Origin: Oscillospiraceae bacterium
GTDB lineage: Bacteria > Bacillota > Clostridia > Oscillospirales > Oscillospiraceae
Direction of reading: 5' to 3'
Assembly (NCBI GenBank): GCA_015068325.1
Contig: SVKQ01000015.1
Coordinates: 1-64,000 of the forward strand
DNA length: 64,000 nt
Numbering within the stretch: position 1 is the stretch's first letter; each line of letters opens with the position of its first letter. Below are positions 26,733-34,588 of this stretch, one piece after another. The notes beneath the pieces were generated by a model. It was not told the DNA's origin. It was given only the letters and a program-made list of their open reading frames with translations, and searched no databases. Position numbers and translations under genes: made by a program.

Positions 26733-27299
26733 TCAGTCTCCGTTATGGCGGCGCAGGAATCTCTCCCACTCCACTGTGGCCAGCTCGTCCGGCAATTCCT
26801 GGTTCTTAAAGGCAACTGTCTGGCCTTTTCCCATCTTCCGCAGAGCGACGAACATATCAAACCGGCCTGTGGGCTTGGCCGGGATTCCTGAAGCGATGGA
26901 ATTTTCCGGGATATCCGACGTGACCACGCTGCCGGCTGAAATAATACAATTCCGGTTGATCCTCACGTTCGGCATAACGGTGACGTTCATCGCCACGTAC
27001 ACGTTATCCATCAGCTCGATGCATCCCAGCTTCTCCTTGAAGCCAAAATCTGCACCGGGCTCGCAGGTTGCCAGAAAGCGGTTCAGCATATCGTGGGGAA
27101 CCAGATGGGCGGTCTTGTGCACATGCACATTGTCATGTAGCTTGATCAACTTGGGATACAGCGGCAGAAGCCAGGGACCCCACATGCAGTTTTCGCCGAT
27201 CCCGCCTAGGAGGTCGTGATCTTTCAGGTATTTGGCGCGCTTTCTGGGCGTACGGCACAGCAGCAGCCGCGCACTGTGATACAGTCTCCCTGCTCTCAT
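26733..27299 (-). CDS. Left-handed beta-helix acyltransferase
   Basis: The 188-residue protein carries hexapeptide repeats in about residues 90-165 (IELMDNVYVAMNVTVMPNVR, then INRNCIISAGSVVTS) and the terminal turn SGIPAKPT typical of O- and N-acetyltransferases of the WbbJ/maltose-acetyltransferase type. It may move an acyl group, possibly from the neighbouring carrier protein rather than acetyl-CoA, to the polymer sugar. It lies between the carrier-protein gene and the ligase gene. Confidence 0.8.
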   Translation of the reverse strand: MRAGRLYHSARLLLCRTPRKRAKYLKDHDLLGGIGENCMWGPWLLPLYPKLIKLHDNVHVHKTAHLVPHDMLNRFLATCEPGADFGFKEKLGCIELMDNVYVAMNVTVMPNVRINRNCIISAGSVVTSDIPENSIASGIPAKPTGRFDMFVALRKMGKGQTVAFKNQELPDELATVEWERFLRRHNGD

Positions 27300-27317
27300 C
27301 GGTCCCGCCCCTCCTTA

Positions 27318-27554
27318 TCAGTTCTTCTTCCGCCGCTCCACCATAGCGGCAATGCTGTCTGCGGAATTGAAATTCTCGGGAACCATGTCATCAATCGTGA
27401 TCTCGATGCCAAATCGCTCGTTCAGTGTAGTGATCAGCAGCATCAATTCAAAGGAGTCAATATAGCCCCCCTCAATGATATCATTTCTGCTCGCCAGATC
27501 TTTTGTGGGCTTGACCTCTTTCAAAACGGCAAGGACTTCTTCTCTAATAGACAT
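27318..27554 (-). CDS. Acyl/peptidyl carrier protein
   Basis: The 78-residue protein is a four-helix carrier with the phosphopantetheine serine in GYIDSFELM (Ser about residue 34), where the usual DSL is DSF. The length and acidic N-terminal half fit discrete carriers such as DltC or D-Ala carrier analogues. It is part of a ligase-acyltransferase-carrier triad inside the polymer operon, which suggests that an activated acyl or aminoacyl group is attached to the polymer. Confidence 0.85.
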   Translation of the reverse strand: MSIREEVLAVLKEVKPTKDLASRNDIIEGGYIDSFELMLLITTLNERFGIEITIDDMVPENFNSADSIAAMVERRKKN

Positions 27555-27604
27555 ACGATAAAACCTCCTGCATCAATTCTGTTTTTTGCAGTCTCAACGA
27601 CTGT

Positions 27605-28864
27605 TCAGCTGCCGGCAAGTGTATTTTTCCGGTGCGCCAATACGTATCCGCCCAATATGAAGCAGATAAAATACATTCTGTAAAAAGCAGCAAAAGTATG
27701 CACCGTGAAGAAGGACAGTCCCACGATGATAATCGTCAGCCAGACATACTCCCGCTTCAGCCGGAACAGGCTCCTCACATAGAACCAGTAGGACAGGCAG
27801 CAGCCAATCACTCCGTATTGGAACACTGTGTAAAAAAAGCCTGCCACATTCCACTCGGAGATTTTCAGGGATGTGCCTCGCCCGATCAGAATACCGATAC
27901 CACTGAGCATGTGGAGGAGCCGCATACCGGTCGACGTGCGGCCCTGGATGGCACTGCCGCTGCCGGCAGTACTGGAAAAAATCCGTCCGATGGCAGAGCG
28001 AAACACGCCGACTCCGGCATAGAGCGCGGCAAAAGCCAGTGCCAGCAGGAGCAGATAGAAAAGCGTTCTGGGCCGCAGAAGGTTCCGTACCCCCGCCGCC
28101 CGCATTCTGCGGCCGGAGTCGGTGTACAGGGCGATGTAAAGCATCCATACGCCAGCCACCAGCCCGATGCCCATGCCGGAGGTGGACATCACCACTGCCA
28201 AGGAGATCATGGCCGACTCAACGATCCGCCGCCGGTCCACACCCTCGGCCAACAGATTGATGGTCAGGACCGGAATACAATAGATAGCGATATGAGAGGG
28301 CTCCAAGAAAAAGGCGGAGGGCCGGTAGAAAGCCATCTGCGCGCCGGTAACGGAAATGCGCCCCGTCTGTGCAAGGCCGATCCACTGCTCAGCGCTAGGC
28401 AGCAGCACTCCGGTGGGTACCATCTGCAGGTGGCGGTGGAACAGGTAATAGCAGACATACTGCACCGCGATGCAGAAAAACGCCAACAGCGCTATATCCT
28501 TTGCCGCGTGAAACAGCTTCCGCGCATCCACACATTCATTCAGCACGGCAGCAAAAAAGAACAGCAGCAGCATCTCGCGGCCAAAGGTAAAGGCAGAAAC
28601 GCCGTGGATCAGTGATATATATACAGCGTAAAGTGCCAGCGGAACCAGCGGCCCCAGCCGAAGATTCTGCCGGTGCAACAGCTTCAGCAGCGCGTAGGGC
28701 ATCACCAGCACCAGCGTCTCCACGCCCGCCTCGAGAAAAACACCTCTGTAGTGCTGCAGGATCGGGCACAAGACCAGTAGCACAGCACTCACCCAGTCCA
28801 TCATCCAGGTGGCTGCGCCACTGCTCTGCTCTATCCGTATGCCGGCGGTGTAAGGTGTCTTCAT
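27605..28864 (-). CDS. O-antigen polymerase/ligase-like membrane protein (Wzy)
   Basis: The 419-residue protein has about ten membrane spans with a large extracytoplasmic loop in the second half (SRIFSSTAGSGSAIQGRTST region containing the Gly-Arg-Thr often seen in Wzy/WaaL loops). It should polymerise flipped repeat units outside the membrane. It starts 46 bp after the FemAB-like gene; an 8-bp stem (28885-28903) lies between them. Confidence 0.78.
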   Translation of the reverse strand: MKTPYTAGIRIEQSSGAATWMMDWVSAVLLVLCPILQHYRGVFLEAGVETLVLVMPYALLKLLHRQNLRLGPLVPLALYAVYISLIHGVSAFTFGREMLLLFFFAAVLNECVDARKLFHAAKDIALLAFFCIAVQYVCYYLFHRHLQMVPTGVLLPSAEQWIGLAQTGRISVTGAQMAFYRPSAFFLEPSHIAIYCIPVLTINLLAEGVDRRRIVESAMISLAVVMSTSGMGIGLVAGVWMLYIALYTDSGRRMRAAGVRNLLRPRTLFYLLLLALAFAALYAGVGVFRSAIGRIFSSTAGSGSAIQGRTSTGMRLLHMLSGIGILIGRGTSLKISEWNVAGFFYTVFQYGVIGCCLSYWFYVRSLFRLKREYVWLTIIIVGLSFFTVHTFAAFYRMYFICFILGGYVLAHRKNTLAGS

Positions 28865-28910
28865 TCCTTCGATCCTCGGTTCAAGCCGGGCCTCCGGCCC
28901 GGCGTACTGC

Positions 28911-29942
28911 CTACGCCCTGTATTTTGGGAAAAACCCGCTCTCCGTCGGCGGCCTCATAGCCGTCAGCTCATCATATCGCTGCCGGTCAAAGATCCTTTT
29001 TCCAATGTGGAAGCGGTTCAGCTCCCCCTTGTAGAAAGCCCGTTTGAATTTGAACAGGCTGTCCTCCTCCGATCCCACTCCGCCGCCCAGATACAGCGTT
29101 CTATACCCGTTGGCGCAGCCCCACAGGGCCGCCTGGTAAAGGAGAAGATTCGTGGGTGCCAGGGAACTGAACTCCCGCAGACTCCCGGACAAGTGATAGT
29201 TCATCCGGCCGTTGGCTGCCAGGATGATAGATGCTGCAATCACAACGCCGTCCTTCTCTGCGTAGAACACCTGGGCGTTCAGTGGGAGATCTTCCAGCAC
29301 GGAGCGATAGAACTCTCTCTCAAAATAATAATAGGCCTCCGCGTCATCCTTGTCCATGGTCCCGTTGTAAATAGTTCTGAAAATCTCATAGATCTGTGGG
29401 AATCGCCCGTTGTAAATCCTGACGCCGTTCTTCACAGCCTTTCGGATGACGTTTCTGTTCTTGCTGATAATGTTGCTCCAAATATCCTCCGGCGAGGACA
29501 GATCCATATGCACGACCTCACCCAGCCGCACCACATCATAAAAGTCTTCACAGGCGCTGTGGTTTCCCAACATGGGGTGAAAGCGCACGAATTCCGAAAT
29601 GATCGTGCATCTGCGGGCCCACGCCTCATATTCCCCGAAGAGAGCGGACGCGTTCCCGCCCTCAATGATCCAGCCCCCATAGCCATAGGGCGTCGTCAGG
29701 TCGAAATACTGTCCCGCAGGGATCAGATCGCGAAACCGCTCATCTGCGGCTACATCCCGCTTCATGACTACGTTGATCCCGCGGGCACCGCCGCTTTCGC
29801 AGTATAAAAGGAGCGGCTCGCCGTCCCCATGGATCTCAAAAGCCTTTACATAGCCACTCAGCCAATATGTATCGTACTCTCTGAAGGAGCGAACGATCGC
29901 ATCCCACTGCTCAGCCTGCGCAAGCGTATAGACGGTAAACAC
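28911..29942 (-). CDS. FemAB/GNAT-like aminoacyl or acyl transferase
   Basis: The 343-residue protein has the FemAB-type GNAT fold. The second GNAT-like half carries VFYAEKDGVVIAASIILAAN and YHLSGSLREFSSLAPTN, then the TLYLGGGVG turn. Such proteins transfer amino acids from aminoacyl-tRNA to peptidoglycan, or acyl groups to cell-wall sugars. The GTG start at 29942 overlaps the stop of the PLP-enzyme gene (TAGTG), so the two are tightly coupled. In this locus it may add an amino acid to the polymer sugar. Confidence 0.78.
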   Translation of the reverse strand: MFTVYTLAQAEQWDAIVRSFREYDTYWLSGYVKAFEIHGDGEPLLLYCESGGARGINVVMKRDVAADERFRDLIPAGQYFDLTTPYGYGGWIIEGGNASALFGEYEAWARRCTIISEFVRFHPMLGNHSACEDFYDVVRLGEVVHMDLSSPEDIWSNIISKNRNVIRKAVKNGVRIYNGRFPQIYEIFRTIYNGTMDKDDAEAYYYFEREFYRSVLEDLPLNAQVFYAEKDGVVIAASIILAANGRMNYHLSGSLREFSSLAPTNLLLYQAALWGCANGYRTLYLGGGVGSEEDSLFKFKRAFYKGELNRFHIGKRIFDRQRYDELTAMRPPTESGFFPKYRA

Positions 29943-30967
29943 TATCGTTCCTCCTTCCAGAATCGTTTGACGGTTTCCACCAAACGGTACATGTCATTTC
30001 TGTTATACCGTTGGTCACAGACAAGACTCAACCCACTGTCGTACAGCACACGTTCCCGCGCGTCCAGCCTGTGATATCTGCTCACGGGCCAATGGACCGG
30101 GCAGAATATATCGTTTTCGATCAAATACCTTCTGAGGGCATCCCGTTTTCCCCCCGGTACCAAAATGGGCACGAACAGCGGGCAGTCCTCCTCCCCCAGC
30201 CGGGGGAAAACCAACTGCTCCGGAAACGCCTCCATCAGGATCGCCGCGTTTTCCCTCCGCCGGGTCTGAATGAATCCCACGTCTAACCGGTGCGCCAATT
30301 CCACGTCCCGCACCGCAGCAGGCAGGGCACCCGCATTTTCCAAAAGCTCTTCCGCCTCTTCAAACAGGTGCAGATAGCTCTTATCCTCCACAGGCCTCCC
30401 ATCCGCATCAAGACGGCCGTTGATGTAGTAGCTCTTCAGCTGCATCGCCCGCTCGCGCAGCAACGCATATCCATTGTCATGGCCCTGTTCCACAGGCAGC
30501 TTGTGTCCATCCCCGGTCCAGACATATCCTCCCGTCCACAGGCCGCACCACTTCCGCAGTGATCCAAAGCAGTAAGCCGCATCGTCATAGCTGTGTGAAA
30601 AGATCGAGTGCGTCACATCCCGGATCACACAGGGGTGCTGCGCGGTGAGGCCGCCGGTATAGCCGAAGTAGTCCATCAGCAGCAGCGCGTCGGCACCTGT
30701 ATCTACCTCCTGTACAAGTCCGTCCCCGGGATATACGGGATAAAAGCGCACCTTGATCCCCGCATCCGCAAAGGGCTTCACCATGCTGTCACAGCACCAG
30801 GTGGGCATGGCCACGCTTCTGATCCCGCCCAACTCGCCAATGATCGCCCGCAAGGCGCTCCTGCCGGACAGATACCACTGTGCAGCAGAAAAAGGGGTTG
30901 CCCTGGACACATCGCAGACCGGTACGTCCCAGTATTCACTTCCAACCTCGCTTTTACGCTCCCACAT
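29942..30967 (-). CDS. DegT-like PLP-dependent aminotransferase-fold protein
   Basis: The 341-residue protein follows the DegT/StrS fold: an active-site Asp in VIRDVTHSIF, the probable PLP lysine in CFGSLRKWCGLW (about residue 146) and a C-terminal HWP domain. It is shorter and more divergent than the classical DegT enzyme at 32951, so it may act on something other than a nucleotide sugar. The start at 30967 was chosen because the longer frame overlaps the ATP-grasp gene. It pairs with the FemAB-like gene by start-stop overlap. Confidence 0.75.
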   Translation of the reverse strand: MWERKSEVGSEYWDVPVCDVSRATPFSAAQWYLSGRSALRAIIGELGGIRSVAMPTWCCDSMVKPFADAGIKVRFYPVYPGDGLVQEVDTGADALLLMDYFGYTGGLTAQHPCVIRDVTHSIFSHSYDDAAYCFGSLRKWCGLWTGGYVWTGDGHKLPVEQGHDNGYALLRERAMQLKSYYINGRLDADGRPVEDKSYLHLFEEAEELLENAGALPAAVRDVELAHRLDVGFIQTRRRENAAILMEAFPEQLVFPRLGEEDCPLFVPILVPGGKRDALRRYLIENDIFCPVHWPVSRYHRLDARERVLYDSGLSLVCDQRYNRNDMYRLVETVKRFWKEER

Positions 30968-30980
30968 GACGGACCTCGTC

Positions 30981-32258
30981 TCACTCAAGGAGGCGACGCG
31001 TGTCAAATCGGTCGAACAGCATGTCCTCTCCTGTCACGCTCTCCACAACGATCCCATCTCTGATCTCATTCATTTTCCGTGCGACCTCCTCCAGCGTGGC
31101 CGCACGAAATTTGATCACGACGCCCTCCTGCTGGGTGGTATAGTTATCGGTGAGCACCGTACCGGGGAACACCTTCTGCGTGATGGCGATCACATCGTTT
31201 TCGCCCACCCGGGCCTTGTATTCCACCTTTCCCACCGTGCCTCCGTGTACATAGGCCAGGTATACCGCCACATATTCGCCGAAATCGGGGTTGTTCTTAT
31301 GGATGTCATCCCCCATGCTGCCTGTCAGCGAGCAGGAAATCAGCATCTTCATGTGGTTGATATGGTTGTATTTCTCGATCGTGTGTTGGTCGTTGCCGCC
31401 ATTGAGCCGGTAGCCCATTTCAAAGACACGGATGCCCTTTTCTCCGGCAATCATCTGGAAGAACGCAATGCCGTTCCTTGCGCCGATGCCCCGCAGAAAA
31501 TCTTTGATATGCGGGTCCACTGTCTCCATATACTCCTGCATATGCTTTGAGGGGGTGACCGTAGCATGGCACAGAATGGTCGTCTTTCCGCTCTCTACCA
31601 CCTGGTACTTGTCGTTGACGTAGGCCAGCGCGATATCCCCATCGGAGATATTATAAATGGAGCACATCTCGATACCCGTCACATACTCCTCGATGACAAC
31701 CTTTTTGTTCTCCGAGCAGGACAGGGCCTTTTCAACGGCTTTGTTCAGTTCCGTTCCATCCTCGCAGATGGTGATGCCGAAATGCCCGCCGTAATCGGCA
31801 GGCTTGATGATGACGGGAAAGCGCATGCTTTTCAGATCTTCCTCCGTCAGCGTCCCCGTGGCACAATACTCCTCGGGGATCGGCACGTTATGGGCTCTGC
31901 ACAAACTCTTAAAGCTGCGCTTGTCACGGGTGATCTCCACAATCTTGTCGGTGGCATAGAACGGCTTTCCCAACCGCTGGCACAGCTGTGCCGCCAGAAG
32001 AACACGCGTTTCGCTGTAGCCGGCCATGACGCCGTCTACCTGCTCGCGCACACAGCGCTCCTCCAGTGCATCCAGATCGCGGTAGTTCATATCCCACGCC
32101 TCGTCAGCCAGCCGTTTGGCGGGACTTTTCGAATAGTCGGTTGTCCAATCGACAACGATCGTATGGATCCCCATCGCCTGTGCAGTCCGAACGATTTCCA
32201 TATCATTCACGTCCGCACCGATGATGAGCAGTTTTTTCCCCTTCAGCTCCTCGTACAT
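30981..32258 (-). CDS. ATP-grasp ligase
   Basis: The 425-residue protein has a pre-ATP-grasp domain with a glycine-rich start (KLLIIGADVNDMEIV) in residues 1-105, the ATP-grasp core in about 110-320 (FPVIIKPADYGGHFGITI, then VVIEEYVTGIEMCS and the metal-binding end FEMGYRLNGGNDQ) and a C-terminal beta domain. ATP-grasp enzymes join a carboxylate to an amine or thiol. Within this locus it probably makes an amide or peptide bond to an amino sugar or amino acid. It is separated by 1 bp from the sugar-transferase gene. Confidence 0.85.
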   Translation of the reverse strand: MYEELKGKKLLIIGADVNDMEIVRTAQAMGIHTIVVDWTTDYSKSPAKRLADEAWDMNYRDLDALEERCVREQVDGVMAGYSETRVLLAAQLCQRLGKPFYATDKIVEITRDKRSFKSLCRAHNVPIPEEYCATGTLTEEDLKSMRFPVIIKPADYGGHFGITICEDGTELNKAVEKALSCSENKKVVIEEYVTGIEMCSIYNISDGDIALAYVNDKYQVVESGKTTILCHATVTPSKHMQEYMETVDPHIKDFLRGIGARNGIAFFQMIAGEKGIRVFEMGYRLNGGNDQHTIEKYNHINHMKMLISCSLTGSMGDDIHKNNPDFGEYVAVYLAYVHGGTVGKVEYKARVGENDVIAITQKVFPGTVLTDNYTTQQEGVVIKFRAATLEEVARKMNEIRDGIVVESVTGEDMLFDRFDTRRLLE

Positions 32259-32259
32259 G

Positions 32260-32919
32260 TCACTTCTCCTCCGGCTTGTCTTTTCGTTCTATGCTGAGAC
32301 TGACCGGGGCCTTCTCCCCCTGTCCGATCCCCTCCCGCTTGAATACCTTCAGGACCGTCATAAACAGGATCCTGACATCCAGCCGGAAGGACACCTCTTT
32401 GACATACTGCAGGTCAAATTTAAACTTTTGCTCCCACGACAGGCTGTTCCTTCCGCTGACCTGCGCCAGGCCGGTCAGTCCGGGGCGGACATCATGCCGA
32501 TGGTGCTCCTCCTCCGTGTAATACTGCAGATACGACGCTGCCAGCGGCCGGGGGCCGACAAGACTCATGTCACCCTTGAAGATGTTGTAGACTTCGGGAA
32601 GCTCATCCAGGGAGGTCGCCCGCAGGATCCGTCCAAATCTGGTCAAGCGCTTCGTGTCCGGCAACAGTCTGCCGTTTTCATCCTTCTCGTTCGTCATGGA
32701 CCGGAACTTATAGAGTGCAAAGACCCGCTCCTGTCCCGTTTTCGGATCGATCTTTCCGGGGCGCTTCGCCTTATAGATCACCGGACTGCCCAGCTTGACT
32801 CTGACCAGGATCGCGATCATTGCATACAACCAGCAGAAAAGGATCATGCCGATGGCGGAAAGCAAAATATCCAGTGCACGTTTCACATATTTTGCGTAAA
32901 ACCCGTCCTTGCCCCTCAT
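32260..32919 (-). CDS. Initiating sugar-phosphate transferase (PglC/WbaP C-terminal type)
   Basis: The 219-residue protein is a monotopic phosphoglycosyl transferase that moves a sugar phosphate to undecaprenyl phosphate. A membrane re-entrant helix (about residues 10-35) is followed by KRALDILLSAIG, YKFRSMTNEKDENG, RFGRILRATSLDELPEVYNI, GDMSLVGPRPL and RPGLTGLAQVSGRN, all typical family blocks with the catalytic Asp-Glu in LDELP. The short form without extra N-terminal spans resembles PglC. The start at 32919 is behind GGAAGGAAA. It lies 31 bp after the DegT gene. Confidence 0.93.
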   Translation of the reverse strand: MRGKDGFYAKYVKRALDILLSAIGMILFCWLYAMIAILVRVKLGSPVIYKAKRPGKIDPKTGQERVFALYKFRSMTNEKDENGRLLPDTKRLTRFGRILRATSLDELPEVYNIFKGDMSLVGPRPLAASYLQYYTEEEHHRHDVRPGLTGLAQVSGRNSLSWEQKFKFDLQYVKEVSFRLDVRILFMTVLKVFKREGIGQGEKAPVSLSIERKDKPEEK

Positions 32920-32950
32920 CTTATCCGTTTCCTTCCTCTCCTCATCCTGT

Positions 32951-34264
32951 TTACCGGAAACACCGGCGGATGATCTCAATGATCCTGTCCTGTTCCTCCG
33001 GCGTCATCTTGTTGTCGCTGGGCAGGCACAGACCGCGGCGGAAAATATCCGCACCTACATCTGCGCCGCTGCCGGCAATATAGGCGTTCGTCCTGCCGCG
33101 CCCGTTTCCCTCCGCCGTCACAAAGGCGTGGGTCCGGTAAATGGGCTGCATGTGCATGGGCTTCCAGATGGGGCGCCCCTCGGCGTTGAAGGCGGCCAAC
33201 GCCTCCAGGATCTCCGTGGGACAGCTCTTGCCCGCCTCCTGGACGTACAATGCCTCCTGCTCTCCGCGAACCGTCCGACACATAGCGTCCTCGTCCAGGA
33301 TCATACAGGAGAGCCAGTAATTGGGTCTGCTCACCGTGCTGTCGAACGGGTTCATGTGCACGGGCAGGTCCTTCAGTCCCTCCCGGTACCGCTCGTAGAT
33401 GGCCTTCTTCTGGGCAATATGCGCATTCAGATATGGCAGCTGACCGCGGATGATGCCGGCGATGATGTTGCTCATACGGTAGTTGTAACCGATCTCTTCG
33501 TGTTGGTACCAGGGCGCATTCTCCCGGCTCTGGGTGGACCATTTCCGCACCTTATTGGCGTCCTCCAGGCTGTCCGTCAGGAACATGCCGCCGGCGCTGC
33601 CGGTGATGATCTTGTTGCCATTGAAGGAGATGCAGTTGTAATCGCCCAGCGCGCCCGTCTCGACCCACTGCCCATCCAGAAGATACTCCGCCCCCAGTGA
33701 CTCCGCCGCATCCTCCACGATCAGCGCGCCGTGGGCGTCGCAGATACGCTTCAGCTCCGCCGCTTTGCCCGGTGTGCCATACAGATGGGCGATCACCACC
33801 AAACGCACCTCGGGATAGATCTCAAAGGCCTTCTCCAATGCCTCCGGGCTCATGTTCCAGGTATCCCGCTCCGTGTCGATAAAGACCGCCTCGCCGTCCT
33901 CATAGGCGATGGGATTGATGGACGCGTCAAAGGTCATATCCGAGGCAAACACCCGATGGCCCTGCAGCGTGCCCTGATTCGGCCTGGCCTGCCCATACAG
34001 CTTTTCTCCGGCCAGCTTCGTGGCCAGGTGGAGTGCCGCCGTTCCGGCCGACAATGCCACGGCGTATTTTACGCCGATGTATGCGGCCACCTGCCTCTCC
34101 ACCTCGTTGATGTTGGCGCCCACCGTACTGACCCAGTTGGTTGCAATGGCATCGTCGACCCACTTCTGCTCATCGCCATGCATGGTGGGCGTGGCAAGCC
34201 ACACCTTTTTCTCAAAGGGTACGATCCCTGCAAACCTCGGATCGGAAATATACGCGTTTGCCAT
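32951..34264 (-). CDS. DegT/DnrJ/EryC1/StrS nucleotide-sugar aminotransferase
   Basis: The 437-residue PLP enzyme should aminate a 4-keto nucleotide sugar. Seen are NWVSTVGANINEVE, the substrate/PLP block VALSAGTAALHLA, the Asp of IVEDAAESLGA and the PLP lysine in SFNGNKIITGSAGG. Together with the dehydratase at 34589 it would give a UDP-4-amino-4,6-dideoxy sugar, as PglF and PglE do. It is the first gene after the strong promoter at 34430-34458. Confidence 0.92.
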   Translation of the reverse strand: MANAYISDPRFAGIVPFEKKVWLATPTMHGDEQKWVDDAIATNWVSTVGANINEVERQVAAYIGVKYAVALSAGTAALHLATKLAGEKLYGQARPNQGTLQGHRVFASDMTFDASINPIAYEDGEAVFIDTERDTWNMSPEALEKAFEIYPEVRLVVIAHLYGTPGKAAELKRICDAHGALIVEDAAESLGAEYLLDGQWVETGALGDYNCISFNGNKIITGSAGGMFLTDSLEDANKVRKWSTQSRENAPWYQHEEIGYNYRMSNIIAGIIRGQLPYLNAHIAQKKAIYERYREGLKDLPVHMNPFDSTVSRPNYWLSCMILDEDAMCRTVRGEQEALYVQEAGKSCPTEILEALAAFNAEGRPIWKPMHMQPIYRTHAFVTAEGNGRGRTNAYIAGSGADVGADIFRRGLCLPSDNKMTPEEQDRIIEIIRRCFR

Positions 34265-34352
34265 CTTGCTCCTCCTGCCTCTTCTGCTTGTCGCGTGCTC
34301 GTTTTACGCGAAAAAGCCCGTACACAGGTTGCTGTTCCAGTCCCGGTACAGA

Positions 34353-34403
34353 CAGCGTTTTTCACGTGTCTACGCGGATGATTACAAATCTTACAAAACG
34401 CTG
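34353..34403 (-). promoter_or_regulatory. Inverted repeat in the polymer-operon leader
   Basis: Nine-bp arms cagcgtttt (34353-34361) and aaaacgctg (34395-34403) lie inside the leader of about 160 nt between promoter and first gene. No T tract follows on the minus strand, so it is not a simple terminator; a processive-antitermination or protein-binding element is possible. The stretch 34265-34588 holds no gene. Confidence 0.4.
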
Positions 34404-34429
34404 ACAAAAAATTGCATAGTAACAAATGT

Positions 34430-34458
34430 ATTATAATATGTGCCATGGTGAATTGCAA
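34430..34458 (-). promoter_or_regulatory. Promoter of the polymer operon
   Basis: Minus-strand TTGCAA (34453-34458), 17 bp, TATAAT (34430-34435). It would drive the genes from the DegT aminotransferase to the flippase. Confidence 0.78.
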
Positions 34459-34534
34459 GATGAATTGTGTGTCTCTGCACCCAATATTCGGCAGCATTCT
34501 CCACGGCAGAAATCCGTTTGCCTTTCTCCCCGCG

Positions 34535-34570
34535 AAAAAAGCGGCGCGTCCGCACAATGGCGGACGCGCC
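34535..34570 (-). terminator. Terminator after the capD-like gene
   Basis: Perfect 11-bp stem ggcgcgtccgc/gcggacgcgcc (34543-34570) with a T6 run on the minus strand. Confidence 0.85.
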
Positions 34571-34588
34571 GAAAACGGGCTGTATCTT

